From Hadesarchaea archaeon (lineage in GTDB: Archaea; Hadarchaeota; Hadarchaeia; Hadarchaeales; Hadarchaeaceae), in the NCBI GenBank assembly GCA_003661465.1, contig QMWE01000007.1, positions 1 through 17,317 on the forward strand: a DNA stretch of 17,317 nt, in the 5' to 3' direction. A model generated the notes under the pieces. That model ran no database searches, was not told where the DNA came from, and was given only the letters and a program-made list of their open reading frames with translations. This document shows, one piece after another, positions 1 through 7,162 of this stretch (positions within the stretch are counted from its first letter, which is position 1; each line of letters starts with the position of its first letter). Both the position numbers and the translations under genes were made by a program.

Positions 1-717
1 AGGGCGATCACGGTATTCAGCCCTGATGGCAAGCTGTTTCAAGTTCAATACGCACAAGAGGCGGTCAAGCGCGGTCTTACCGCTCTCGGTATCACGGTAA
101 ATGAAGGTGTGGTTTTGGCTGCTGAAAAAAGGATCAGAAGTAAACTAGTGGAGGAAGTGTCCATAGAGAAAATTTTCCAAGTGGATGAGCATATTGGAGC
201 TGCAGCATCAGGATTGATCGCCGACGCACGCGTTCTCATTGACCATGCACGCATAGAAGCACAGATCAACCGCCTGCGTTACGACGAGCCCATCACCGTC
301 CAAGCATTAGCGAAACGCATAGGTGATATCAAACAACTGTACACTCAGCATGGAGGGGTCAGACCGTTTGGGGCTAGGTTGCTGATAGCCGGAATTGACA
401 ACGATAAACCCCATCTATTCGAGACAGACCCAAGCGGAGTGGTGGCAGCGTACAAGTGTCAGGCAATAGGGGGAGGTGCGCAAACCGTCACCGAGTTCTT
501 GGAACGAAAGTACGATGAGGAACTTTCCATGGATGAAGCGATTCTGCTCGCTATCGAGGCACTACGGCTGGTAATCGAAGGTGAGCTCAATGCCGAAAAA
601 ATTGAGATGGCGATAATCCCAACCAAGAATAAGAAGTTTGAAAAACTAGGTTTCGAGGACCTCTCCAAGCATATAAAGCGCCTTTCTAGGTCATCAGCCA
701 AGCCCGCCAAGGGGTAG
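1..717 (+). CDS. psmA: 20S proteasome alpha subunit (5' partial)
   Basis: This is the alpha subunit of the archaeal 20S proteasome, which forms the outer heptameric rings that gate substrate entry to the proteolytic beta rings. The frame is open from base 1, and 238 residues are visible. The first codons encode the RAITVFSPDGKLFQVQYAQE block, the conserved N-terminal alpha-subunit signature. Family proteins carry only about ten residues before it, so little is missing. Other family blocks are ASGLIADARVLIDHAR and YTQHGGVRPFG. The C-terminal third is the usual helical, charged region and ends in a basic tail. The gene is followed after 6 bp by SBDS and heads the exosome superoperon, an arrangement known in many Euryarchaeota. 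Identification is secure; the true start lies outside the window. Confidence 0.97.
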   Translation, partial: RAITVFSPDGKLFQVQYAQEAVKRGLTALGITVNEGVVLAAEKRIRSKLVEEVSIEKIFQVDEHIGAAASGLIADARVLIDHARIEAQINRLRYDEPITVQALAKRIGDIKQLYTQHGGVRPFGARLLIAGIDNDKPHLFETDPSGVVAAYKCQAIGGGAQTVTEFLERKYDEELSMDEAILLAIEALRLVIEGELNAEKIEMAIIPTKNKKFEKLGFEDLSKHIKRLSRSSAKPAKG

Positions 718-723
718 CGGGTC

Positions 724-1416
724 ATGGTAAAACTAGAGGATGCCGTTATAGCCAGGCTTTCAAGACACGGGACGACTTTCGAGGTGTTGGTCGATCCAGA
801 GCTCGCCATGGGAATAAAGTCTGGAGAATCGGTGGATGTCAGGAATGCCCTTGCGATAGATAAAATATTTAAGGACGCTAGGAAGGGCGATGCCATGTCA
901 GAGGAACTCATCAAGAAGGTTTTTGGATCCTCCGATGTGTTCAAAGTTGCAGAGGAGATCATACGAAAAGGTGAGGTTCAAGTTACAACTGAACAGCGAC
1001 GCAAGATGCGTGAACAGAGATTGAGACAGATCATATCCTTGATAGCAAGACGCGCGATAAATCCGCAGACGGGAATGCCCCATCCACCCGCCAGGATCGA
1101 AGCGGCCATCGCGGAAGCCAGAGTGCACGTCGACGAGTTCAAAGGAGCGGAGGCACAGCTTCCAAAGATAATCAAAGAGCTTCTCCCGATCCTACCCATA
1201 AAGTTCGAAAATCGTAGGGTGGAGGTCAAAATTCCCGCTGCTCATGTTGGGAGGTCTCAGCGCGTGGTGAGGGAGTTCGGCACGATCAAAGACGAAAAGT
1301 GGTTGGGGGATGGGTCCTGGATGGTGGTGGTCGAAATACCTGCTGGGGTTCAAAGTGAATTCTTCGACAGGCTCAACAATCTCACAAAGGGTGAGGTTGA
1401 GACGAAGGTGTTGTGA
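724..1416 (+). CDS. sdo1: Ribosome maturation protein SBDS/Sdo1 homologue
   Basis: This is the 230-residue archaeal orthologue of the Shwachman-Bodian-Diamond protein. In eukaryotes it works with an EF-2-like GTPase to release eIF6 from the 60S subunit, and a related role in 50S maturation is inferred in archaea. Its length matches the family. The N-terminal SBDS domain (about residues 1-90) contains the VDPELAMGIKSGESVDV block and EVQVTTEQRRKMREQR. The central helical domain carries RRAINPQTGMPHPPARIEAA, a near-invariant family segment. The C-terminal ferredoxin-like domain has FGTIKDEKWLGDGSW and ends in the typical GEVETKVL. The ATG lies 6 bp after psmA, and the stop overlaps the start of rrp4. 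Family assignment is very firm. Confidence 0.96.
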   Translation: MVKLEDAVIARLSRHGTTFEVLVDPELAMGIKSGESVDVRNALAIDKIFKDARKGDAMSEELIKKVFGSSDVFKVAEEIIRKGEVQVTTEQRRKMREQRLRQIISLIARRAINPQTGMPHPPARIEAAIAEARVHVDEFKGAEAQLPKIIKELLPILPIKFENRRVEVKIPAAHVGRSQRVVREFGTIKDEKWLGDGSWMVVVEIPAGVQSEFFDRLNNLTKGEVETKVL

Positions 1417-2105
1417 TGATTCATGTACGACATCGGGAGCTGGTGGTCCCCGGACAGCTGGTCGCTGAAGGGGATTATCGTCTGAGGGATGGTGCTTACC
1501 GTGAAGGAAAACAGGTTTATTCCTCGGTAGTGGGGCTGGCGTACTTACAGGGGGAGGACATAAAAATAGTGCCCCTTCAGAGACCATATATCCCATCGAG
1601 AGGGGATGTCGTGATTGGGGTGGTCGTGGATTCGTATCATTCTGGCTGGGTGCTGGACTTGAATTCTCCTTACACAGGAAATTTATTCGTCTCCGACTTG
1701 CTCCATCGAAAAGTTGACCTGAACAGGGAGGACATAGGCAAATACTTGGGCATTGGAGATCTGGTGGCTGCCACCGTAAAAGACGTTGATGAGCGAATGC
1801 GCGTTCAGCTGGAGACAGAGGGGTTCCGAAAAGGAAAGGTCGACAGCGGGAAATTGATCGAGATCTCACCGGCGAAGGTTCCAAGGGTACTCGGCCGAAA
1901 AGGATCTATGCTCAAGATCCTTCAAGAGAGTACAGGATGTAAGCTTATAGTGGGGCAAAACGGACGAATAATAGTCCAGGGCGAGGATCCGCATATGGTA
2001 AATGCGGTGGTTCAGGCCCTGCTCATGATCGAGCGTGAGGCGCATACTTCGGGTCTGACCGACAGGGTGCGTCTTCAGCTTGAAAAGTTGAAAAGGAGGG
2101 AATAG
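1416..2105 (+). CDS. rrp4: Archaeal exosome RNA-binding cap subunit Rrp4
   Basis: Rrp4 forms the S1/KH cap on the Rrp41-Rrp42 hexamer and guides RNA into the exosome channel. The 229-residue product has an N-terminal strand domain with VVPGQLVAEGDY near residues 10-21. An S1 domain follows at about 62-135 (RGDVVIGVVVDSYHSGWVLDL). The C-terminal KH domain spans about 145-210, with its GRKGSM loop at 160-165 and GQNGRI at 180-185. The ATG at 1416 shares its first base with the TGA of the upstream gene (TGATG overlap) and has GAAGGTG just upstream, so I prefer it to the in-frame GTG at 1413. The sdo1-rrp4-rrp41-rrp42 order is the classical archaeal exosome operon. Confidence 0.96.
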   Translation: MIHVRHRELVVPGQLVAEGDYRLRDGAYREGKQVYSSVVGLAYLQGEDIKIVPLQRPYIPSRGDVVIGVVVDSYHSGWVLDLNSPYTGNLFVSDLLHRKVDLNREDIGKYLGIGDLVAATVKDVDERMRVQLETEGFRKGKVDSGKLIEISPAKVPRVLGRKGSMLKILQESTGCKLIVGQNGRIIVQGEDPHMVNAVVQALLMIEREAHTSGLTDRVRLQLEKLKRRE

Positions 2106-2106
2106 A

Positions 2107-2826
2107 ATGGAAAAGCCAGAAAAATTAATCGTCGATGGCAAGCGGCTCGACGGGCGAATGCCGGATGAGCTGAGGTCTTTGAGGATAGAAGCAGGTGTGT
2201 TAAAGCGGGCAGATGGCTCGGCGTACGTTGAGCTCGGAGAAAACAAGGTATTGGCGGCCGTCTATGGACCTAGGGAGATGCACCCCAGGCATGACCAGCA
2301 ACCAGACACTGCCGTCCTCCGATGTCGTTATAATATGGCCCCGTTTTCGGTGGAGGACAGAAAGAGACCTGGTCCAGACAGACGTTCAGTGGAGATATCA
2401 AAAGTGATAAGAGAAGCGCTGGAACCGGTACTATTCCTTAAACTTTATCCCCGTTCGGTCATTGACGTGTTCATCGAAATTCTTCAGGCCGATGCGGGTA
2501 CTCGCACCGCGGGGATAAACGCGGCCTCCGTGGCGCTTGCCGATGCGGGAATACCGATGAGAGATCTCGTATCGGCCGTGGCCGTGGGTAAAGTTGAGGA
2601 CACGATAGTACTGGATCTGACGAAAGAGGAAGATCAACTGGGTACAACTGACATGCCGATAGCGATAGTGCCCAGAAAGCAGTTGGTAACTTTGCTGCAA
2701 ATGGACGGTCATCTCACCGAGGATGAGTTCAAACGAGCCTTGGATCTTGGATTTCGGGGATGTGCACAAATTTATGAGGTCCAACGTCAAGCCTTAAGGG
2801 AGAAATATGGGGTCAAGGAGGAGTGA
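2107..2826 (+). CDS. rrp41: Exosome catalytic subunit Rrp41 (RNase PH fold)
   Basis: Rrp41 is the catalytically active phosphorolytic 3'-5' exoribonuclease subunit of the archaeal exosome, which can also add A-rich tails using ADP. The 239-residue length fits the family. Visible hallmarks are the N-terminal GKRLDGRMPDELR, the RNA/phosphate-binding arginines in EDRKRPGPDRR (84-93), AGTRTAGINAASVALADAG (130-148) and LDLTKEEDQLGTTDMPIA. In that last block D176 and D182 sit where the metal-binding/catalytic aspartates of archaeal Rrp41 are expected, so the subunit should be active. A strong Shine-Dalgarno, GGAGGG at 2095-2100, lies 6 nt before the ATG. Only one base separates it from the rrp4 stop. 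Confidence 0.97.
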   Translation: MEKPEKLIVDGKRLDGRMPDELRSLRIEAGVLKRADGSAYVELGENKVLAAVYGPREMHPRHDQQPDTAVLRCRYNMAPFSVEDRKRPGPDRRSVEISKVIREALEPVLFLKLYPRSVIDVFIEILQADAGTRTAGINAASVALADAGIPMRDLVSAVAVGKVEDTIVLDLTKEEDQLGTTDMPIAIVPRKQLVTLLQMDGHLTEDEFKRALDLGFRGCAQIYEVQRQALREKYGVKEE

Positions 2827-2829
2827 ACC

Positions 2830-3594
2830 ATGTACGGGATAGTCTCTAGCGTCAAGCGGGATTATATCGTGGACCTTGCAAAACATGGGAAACGAGTAGA
2901 CGGACGTGGATTCGACCAGTTTAGGGATGTCTCGGTGAGGACGGACGTGATCAAGAGTGCAAATGGTTCCGCGGAGGTCAAAATAGGGAACACCAGAGTG
3001 CTCGTGGGTGTGAAGATCCAGCATGCTGAACCCTTCCCAGACATGCCGGAAAGCGGGGTGTTGATGGTCAATGCCGAGCTTCGTCCCTTGGCGTCGCCGA
3101 GTTTTGAGCTTGGACCTCCAGGTGAAGGAGCGGTTGAGCTGGCACGCGTTGTCGACAGGGGGATCCGCGAGTCCGATGCTATAGCTCTGGACAAACTTGG
3201 GATAAAATCTGGAGAGGATGTATGGGCAGTATTTATCGATATCCACGTGCTCGATCACGACGGCAATCTCATTGACGCATCCGCGCTTGGTGCCACGGCC
3301 GCGCTTTTAAATATAAAACCGCCGGAAGATGAGGCATGGACTCTGCAGGAGTTCCCGATCCAGAAACGTCCGGTGGCGGTGACCGTTTCTAGGATCAACG
3401 ATAGGCTGATGGTAGATCCGTGCTTGGATGAGGAAGATGTGGCCGATGCTCGTTTGACCATAACCACGGTCGAGGATGGCAGCATATGTGCGATGCAGAA
3501 GGGAGGAGCGGGATACCTCTCCCGGGAACAGATAGAAGAGGCTTACCATCTTGCGAGGACAAAAGCAGAGGAGCTAAGGGAGCGTTTGAGGTGA
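2830..3594 (+). CDS. rrp42: Exosome non-catalytic ring subunit Rrp42
   Basis: Rrp42 is the inactive RNase PH-fold partner that alternates with Rrp41 in the hexameric exosome ring and contributes RNA-binding surface. The 254-residue product contains GKRVDGRGFDQFRDVSV and ANGSAEVKIGNTRVLVGVK near the N-terminus. Later come LDKLGIKSGEDVWAVFIDIH and DHDGNLIDASALGATAALLN. The catalytic aspartate motif seen in the neighbouring Rrp41 is replaced by VDPCLDEEDVADARLTI, the usual form in Rrp42. A GGAGGAG site (2816-2822) precedes the ATG. Spacing to rrp41 is 3 bp and to the L37Ae gene 4 bp, consistent with one transcript. Confidence 0.96.
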   Translation: MYGIVSSVKRDYIVDLAKHGKRVDGRGFDQFRDVSVRTDVIKSANGSAEVKIGNTRVLVGVKIQHAEPFPDMPESGVLMVNAELRPLASPSFELGPPGEGAVELARVVDRGIRESDAIALDKLGIKSGEDVWAVFIDIHVLDHDGNLIDASALGATAALLNIKPPEDEAWTLQEFPIQKRPVAVTVSRINDRLMVDPCLDEEDVADARLTITTVEDGSICAMQKGGAGYLSREQIEEAYHLARTKAEELRERLR

Positions 3595-3598
3595 GACA

Positions 3599-3850
3599 AT
3601 GTCTAGAACGAAGAAAGTCGGAGCATCTGGTAGGTTTGGCCCAAGGTATGGCCGCAAAGTGAGAAAGCTCTTCGTCGATGTTGAAGGCAGGGTCAGAAAG
3701 AGATACAAGTGTCCGGGCTGCGCGGCTCTCAGGGTTAAACGTGTTAGTACATCGATATGGCAGTGCAAGAGGTGTGGGCTGAAGTTTGCTGGAGGTACCT
3801 ATTCACCATCCGCGCACGCTGCTGCGGTGGAAACCAAGGGGGAAAAGTGA
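3599..3850 (+). CDS. rpl37ae: Large-subunit ribosomal protein L37Ae (eL43)
   Basis: This is an 83-residue zinc-ribbon ribosomal protein of the 50S subunit. It begins with a highly basic segment, SRTKKVGASGRFGPRYGRK, which is diagnostic for L37Ae/eL43. A C4 zinc ribbon follows, with cysteines at 38, 41, 56 and 59 (CPGC and CKRC) and the conserved FAGGTYSP after it. A GAGGTGAG ribosome-binding site precedes the ATG. The gene keeps its usual place between rrp42 and rpoP, and its stop overlaps the next start by one base. Confidence 0.95.
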   Translation: MSRTKKVGASGRFGPRYGRKVRKLFVDVEGRVRKRYKCPGCAALRVKRVSTSIWQCKRCGLKFAGGTYSPSAHAAAVETKGEK

Positions 3851-3981
3851 TGTTGAGATGTAGTGAATGTGGAAGAGAATTCGAAAATCTTCCTGAGGGA
3901 CGCGTGCGATGTCCACATTGTGGTTCGCGCGTTCTTTGTAAAACTCGTCGCGATGTCGTCCGTAGGGTCAAAGCAAGATAG
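3850..3981 (+). CDS. rpoP: DNA-directed RNA polymerase subunit P (Rpo12)
   Basis: This encodes a 43-residue zinc-binding subunit of archaeal RNA polymerase, related to eukaryotic Rpb12. The sequence starts MLRCSECGREFENLPEGRVR and has a C4 site at residues 4, 7, 21 and 24 (CSEC and CPHC). It ends in the basic TRRDVVRRVKAR, equivalent to the KxRxP..kRVKAR tail of the family. The ATG at 3850 shares a base with the TGA of rpl37ae, and AAGGGGG about 8 nt upstream can serve as its ribosome-binding site. A longer in-frame reading from 3757 lies inside rpl37ae and is not needed. It is the last gene of the first transcription block and runs tail to tail into the MscS gene. Confidence 0.95.
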   Translation: MLRCSECGREFENLPEGRVRCPHCGSRVLCKTRRDVVRRVKAR

Positions 3982-4004
3982 GCACGCACGACACGAAGTC
4001 TTGC

Positions 4005-4505
4005 TTATTTGGATTTACCCTTGGGGCGAGTCCCGATCCGAATGGGCCTCTTTTTCGGGGGGCTGACGATTAAATACGGTCTCGTTCGAAAACTACTGTT
4101 CGGGATTATCAGCAATTTCCCGTCGTCTGTTAGAACTTTGGTTGAAGTGAGTGATATTTGTGTCACTTCTCCCTGTTTTCCGTCGATCTCGATCTTGCTA
4201 CCAACTTCTATTATCCTGTCGAACACGAGGCTCACTCCAGCTATGGCGTTTGCTAGCCATGCCGTGATGAAGGCAAATCCAAAGATCACACCTATTATAC
4301 CAAGCGCGGCTGCGATGCTCACTATCAAGGACAATATTCCCAATATGTACATGATCACTAGGACAAAAACGAGGAATGTGACCCCGTAAAAGATGTTGGC
4401 CAGTTTTTGGTAGCCGCTGAGGCGCTTGAGCTTTCCCCGGATTATCGCGCGGAGGACTAAAATCGTGCCGGCAAAAATTATGCTCGTCAAAAGTATGGGA
4501 ACCAT
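4005..4505 (-). CDS. Small MscS-family mechanosensitive channel
   Basis: This is a 166-residue membrane protein. Hydrophobic segments are at about residues 2-20 and 37-60, with a third from about 63 to 97. The third segment contains the alanine/glycine-rich pore-helix pattern ending WLANAIAGVSLVFDR. The MscS beta domain follows, with GKQGEVTQISLTSTKVLTDDG and IIPNSSF, matching the family's G.V..I....T.....DG...IIPN pattern. The protein stops soon after this domain with a basic tail (PKKRPIRIGTRPKGKSK). It therefore lacks the C-terminal alpha/beta vestibule of E. coli MscS, which has 286 residues. Such short forms exist in archaea. The gene sits antisense between rpoP and pcc1 and has its own TATA box 35 nt upstream. 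Upstream in-frame codons are hydrophilic but offer no standard start. Confidence 0.88.
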   Translation of the reverse strand: MVPILLTSIIFAGTILVLRAIIRGKLKRLSGYQKLANIFYGVTFLVFVLVIMYILGILSLIVSIAAALGIIGVIFGFAFITAWLANAIAGVSLVFDRIIEVGSKIEIDGKQGEVTQISLTSTKVLTDDGKLLIIPNSSFRTRPYLIVSPPKKRPIRIGTRPKGKSK

Positions 4506-4536
4506 GCTGTTCCAGTCCAGATGCCCACCAATCTGG

Positions 4537-4542
4537 TTATAA
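4537..4542 (-). promoter_or_regulatory. TATA-like box for the MscS gene
   Basis: TTATAA is centred 34.5 nt from the MscS start codon on the - strand, preceded (reading on -) by GATCC. Allowing about 26 nt from box centre to transcription start leaves a leader of only about 8 nt. There is no Shine-Dalgarno before the ATG, which fits. The assignment is inferred from position and composition. Confidence 0.5.
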
Positions 4543-4551
4543 GGATCGGAG

Positions 4552-4560
4552 TTAAAAAAT
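4552..4560 (+). promoter_or_regulatory. TATA-like box for the pcc1-prefoldin-DHH unit
   Basis: TTAAAAAAT is centred about 35 nt before the pcc1 ATG, with purine-rich GGATCGGAG upstream as a possible BRE. It lies back to back with the MscS box about 16 bp away. It would restart transcription of the superoperon after the MscS interruption. Confidence 0.5.
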
Positions 4561-4590
4561 CTTCAGTCAAAGATCCTCGGTGACGTTTTG

Positions 4591-4851
4591 ATGGCGAAGG
4601 CAATTCAAGCTAGCGCGGTGCTGGAATTCGTGTTTCGGAACAAGTGCGATGCCGAAGCGGTAAGGGTGGCAATAGCTCCGGAGAGGAAGTTGCCATCTCC
4701 AGTCCGTTGTGAGGTTCGTATAAGCCGCAGGGAAAACGTTTTATGTCTGCGGGTAGAGTCACCTGATACCGCAGCTCTGCGGGCAGCACTAAATTCATTT
4801 GTCAGGTGGGTGATGGTCGCTCGGGATATGGTAGAAAAAGGGGGAAAATAG
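4591..4851 (+). CDS. pcc1: KEOPS complex subunit Pcc1
   Basis: Pcc1 is the dimerisation subunit of KEOPS, which makes the universal t6A modification at position 37 of ANN-decoding tRNAs together with Kae1, Bud32 and Cgi121. The 86-residue product has the small alpha/beta Pcc1 shape. An N-terminal strand (ASAVLEFVF) is followed by a helix (CDAEAVRVAIAPE), then the two strands around CEVRISRRENVLCLRVESPD. The C-terminal helix is TAALRAALNSFVRWVMVARDM, closely matching the family's D...LRA.LNS..RW pattern. I use the ATG at 4591; an in-frame TTG lies one codon upstream. It directly abuts the prefoldin gene, as in many euryarchaeal superoperons. Confidence 0.92.
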   Translation: MAKAIQASAVLEFVFRNKCDAEAVRVAIAPERKLPSPVRCEVRISRRENVLCLRVESPDTAALRAALNSFVRWVMVARDMVEKGGK

Positions 4852-5220
4852 ATGGAAAACCTCTCGCCTCAGTTACGGCATCAGATCGCGCAGTTTCGGC
4901 AGGTTCAGCAGCAGGTTCAGATGTTGCTCAGTCAGCGCCAGCAGGTGGAGTTACTGCTCAAGGAAACGGAACGCGCGTTGGAGGAATTGGGAAAACTTTC
5001 AGATGATGCAGTAGTTTACAAAAGCGTGGGGACCTTGCTTGTGAGGTCTGAAAAGAGCACTCTCCAAAAGAATTTAACGGAACAAAAAGAGAGTCTAGAG
5101 CTCCGGGTCAAGACGCTTCAGCGTCAAGAGGAGAGAGCAGTTCAACGTTTGCGCGAAATGCACGAAAAAATAGATGAAGCGTTGAAAAGCAGAGGACTGA
5201 GCGAGAACTCCCCAAGTTAG
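4852..5220 (+). CDS. pfdB: Prefoldin beta subunit
   Basis: Prefoldin is a hexameric jellyfish-shaped chaperone (two alpha, four beta) that hands unfolded proteins to the archaeal thermosome. The 122-residue product is helix-hairpin-helix. It starts with a glutamine-rich coiled coil (LRHQIAQFRQVQQQVQMLLS) and continues through LKETERALEELGKL. The family hallmark DDAVVYKSVGTLLVRS follows as the beta-hairpin region, and then a second coiled coil including LELRVKTLQRQEERAV. Its ATG follows the pcc1 stop with no gap, and GGGGG lies about 6 nt upstream, so translation is probably coupled. Confidence 0.95.
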   Translation: MENLSPQLRHQIAQFRQVQQQVQMLLSQRQQVELLLKETERALEELGKLSDDAVVYKSVGTLLVRSEKSTLQKNLTEQKESLELRVKTLQRQEERAVQRLREMHEKIDEALKSRGLSENSPS

Positions 5221-5227
5221 GCTTGGG
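5211..5227 (+). repeat. Short inverted repeat at the prefoldin/DHH junction
   Basis: CCCAAG (5211-5216) and CTTGGG (5222-5227) form perfect 6-bp arms around a 5-nt loop. The structure spans the prefoldin stop codon and ends 3 nt before the DHH start, where no Shine-Dalgarno is visible. No T-run follows, so it does not look like an intrinsic terminator. In RNA it would occupy the ribosome entry region. Confidence 0.45.
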
Positions 5228-5230
5228 CGC

Positions 5231-6214
5231 ATGAAAAATGTGGCCAATTTTTTAGCAGAGGTGTCCAAGAGCGGGCAGCGTATACTAGTGCTGTGTCATC
5301 ATAACGCAGACCCCGATGCTGTAGCCAGCGCCATAGTGTTGTCGGATGTCCTCAATCAACTTGGAGCTAAATCCAAACCGGGGGCAGCCGACGATATAGC
5401 CACGTATTCTCAAAATGTTCTGAAAATGTTCAAGAGAGACATCCCCGTGAATCCCCAACTAAACGCTGATATGGTGATACTGGTGGATACCTCCAGTCTT
5501 GATCATTTGGGAAATTTTGGAGGAAAGTTGAAGGAAGCTCAGTTAAAACTGGCGGTCATAGATCATCACAGACCGGTTCAGGACATGAAACAAATCTCCA
5601 GTTTTTATTTCGTGAGGGAGGACTTTCCCTCAGAGTCGGAGCTCATCTTCAGGATCATCAGGGAACTTGGAATAAAGCTTGACCCGGATCAAGCTTCCCT
5701 TCTGCTTGCCGGTATCATAAGTGATACAGCACACTTTAATTTTGCCAAACCTGAGACCTTTGAGGTGGTCAACGAACTTTTGAAAACGGGCGCCGATTAC
5801 CAGCGGGTGAACGAGGCCCTCAGACCTCCCGAGGATCCTTCAAAACGTGTGGCGATGTTGAAAGCGGCTGGACGTTCACAGCTACGCCGTGTCTGTGGAC
5901 ATCTAACCGTGTTCTCGGAGCTTGGTTCCTTTGAAGGGGATGCCGCCGCGATGTTTCACAGGATAGGGGCCGATGTGGCATTTGTGGGATCGGAGGACAA
6001 GGGAAAGGTCCGGATAAGTGGCAGGGCGAGAGCAGAGGTCCTGAAAAAAACTGGTCTGCATTTGGGGGAGGTAATGGAGGTGCTCGGGAAACAGTACGGG
6101 GGGAGTGGAGGGGGCCATGCTGGTGCCGCAAGTATGAAGGGTGAGGGAAAACTTGAGGATGTCAAAAAGCAGCTCTATACGATTCTGGAAAAGAAATTGA
6201 AATCAAAGCAGTAG
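5231..6214 (+). CDS. DHH/DHHA1 family phosphoesterase (NrnA/RecJ-like)
   Basis: This is a 327-residue phosphoesterase. All metal-binding motifs of the DHH domain are present: HNADPDA (H24, D27, D29), LVDTSS (D86), IDHH (D111-H113) and GIISDTAHF (D165). The C-terminal DHHA1 domain carries the substrate-binding GGSGGGHAGAAS around 290-301. The compact single-DHH layout resembles bacterial NrnA (nanoRNase/pAp phosphatase) more than full-length RecJ. The protein should therefore hydrolyse short oligonucleotides or related phosphodiesters using Mn2+. The actual substrate is not readable from sequence. It is the third gene of the pcc1 unit, in a neighbourhood dominated by RNA degradation, which makes a nanoRNase role reasonable but inferred. 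The start at 5231 has no clear Shine-Dalgarno. Confidence 0.92.
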   Translation: MKNVANFLAEVSKSGQRILVLCHHNADPDAVASAIVLSDVLNQLGAKSKPGAADDIATYSQNVLKMFKRDIPVNPQLNADMVILVDTSSLDHLGNFGGKLKEAQLKLAVIDHHRPVQDMKQISSFYFVREDFPSESELIFRIIRELGIKLDPDQASLLLAGIISDTAHFNFAKPETFEVVNELLKTGADYQRVNEALRPPEDPSKRVAMLKAAGRSQLRRVCGHLTVFSELGSFEGDAAAMFHRIGADVAFVGSEDKGKVRISGRARAEVLKKTGLHLGEVMEVLGKQYGGSGGGHAGAASMKGEGKLEDVKKQLYTILEKKLKSKQ

Positions 6215-6226
6215 CTGCGTGAGGAA

Positions 6227-7153
6227 ATGGTGCCCCCTGCTGATGTACGTTTGAGGCTGGAACGGGCAGGATATCGTTTGGTTGGTGAACATAAACACAG
6301 CGCGGTTAAGGTATGTCATTGGACCAAAAAAAGTCTGCTTGATCGTGGGGTCTGCTATAAGGAGCAGTTTTACTCCGGGGATCTTGGCGTGCGGAGCCAT
6401 CAGTGCTTGCAGTTCACCCCGAGCCTGCCGTTTTGCGATCACAGGTGCGTTTTTTGCTGGAGGGATACATCTTTGACCAGCTCAAGCTGGTTCGGAGAGG
6501 CCGATGATCCGGAAGACATCATAACTGAGGCTCTCGCTGCTCAACGTCTGTTGCTGAGCGGGTTCGGGGGAAACCCCGACGTAAACAGACGTAAATTTGA
6601 GGAAGCCCAGAATCCCAGGCACTGTGCCATATCCCTCGCGGGTGAGCCCACGATGTATCCAAAGATTGGTGATCTGATTGATGAATGTCACAAACGAGGA
6701 ATGACAAGTTTTTTGGTCACCAACGGTCAACATCCAGATGTGCTGGAGAGGTTGCCCGACCCAACTCAACTTTATATCTCGTTAGTGGCTCCTGACTCAG
6801 ATACCTACGAAAAGACATGCCGGCCTGTCAGACCTGGTGGCTGGGAACGACTCAGTAAAAGTCTAGATCTCATGTCCTCATTTAGTTGTAGAAAAGTTAT
6901 CCGACTCACGCTTGTCAAGGGGCTCAACTTGAAGGATCCGGTAGGATATGCTAGGATGATAAGACGAACCGATGCGGATTTTGTGGAACTAAAAGCATAT
7001 ATGTTCGTTGGATTTTCACGGAAGAGACTAAAAATGGAGAACATGCCGTCGCATTCCGAGATAAAGACGTTTGCAGAGGAGCTCGCACGAGAACTTGGAT
7101 TCTCGGTAGCCGGCGAGTCTGAACAAAGCCGAGCCGTGCTCTTAAGGGCATGA
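6227..7153 (+). CDS. taw1: 4-demethylwyosine synthase Taw1 (TYW1, radical SAM)
   Basis: Taw1 is the radical-SAM enzyme that condenses N1-methylguanosine-37 of tRNA-Phe with pyruvate carbons to form the tricyclic imG-14 base. The 308-residue length fits archaeal Taw1, which lacks the flavodoxin domain of eukaryotic TYW1. The radical-SAM cluster is CDHRCVFC (C70, C74, C77). Three further cysteines at 30, 43 and 60 match the second [4Fe-4S] cluster of the family. SLAGEPTMYP is the conserved GEPT SAM-binding motif. VTNGQHPD, LYISLVAPD, TCRP and ELKAYMFVGFSR are typical later blocks. GTGAGGA lies just before the ATG. The gene starts 12 bp after the DHH gene, so it may be the last member of that unit. 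It converges on the next - gene with a 9-bp gap. Confidence 0.95.
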   Translation: MVPPADVRLRLERAGYRLVGEHKHSAVKVCHWTKKSLLDRGVCYKEQFYSGDLGVRSHQCLQFTPSLPFCDHRCVFCWRDTSLTSSSWFGEADDPEDIITEALAAQRLLLSGFGGNPDVNRRKFEEAQNPRHCAISLAGEPTMYPKIGDLIDECHKRGMTSFLVTNGQHPDVLERLPDPTQLYISLVAPDSDTYEKTCRPVRPGGWERLSKSLDLMSSFSCRKVIRLTLVKGLNLKDPVGYARMIRRTDADFVELKAYMFVGFSRKRLKMENMPSHSEIKTFAEELARELGFSVAGESEQSRAVLLRA

Positions 7154-7162
7154 CTATTTCTG

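Noticed and set aside
1192..1884. Long - strand open frame (230 codons) opposite SBDS and rrp4
   Set aside because: It is antisense to two firmly identified genes, is rich in Pro/His/Arg as antisense frames usually are, and shows no domain.
3757..3849. N-terminal extension of rpoP
   Set aside because: It would lie within rpl37ae in another frame; known Rpo12 proteins are about 45 residues and begin at the ATG at 3850.
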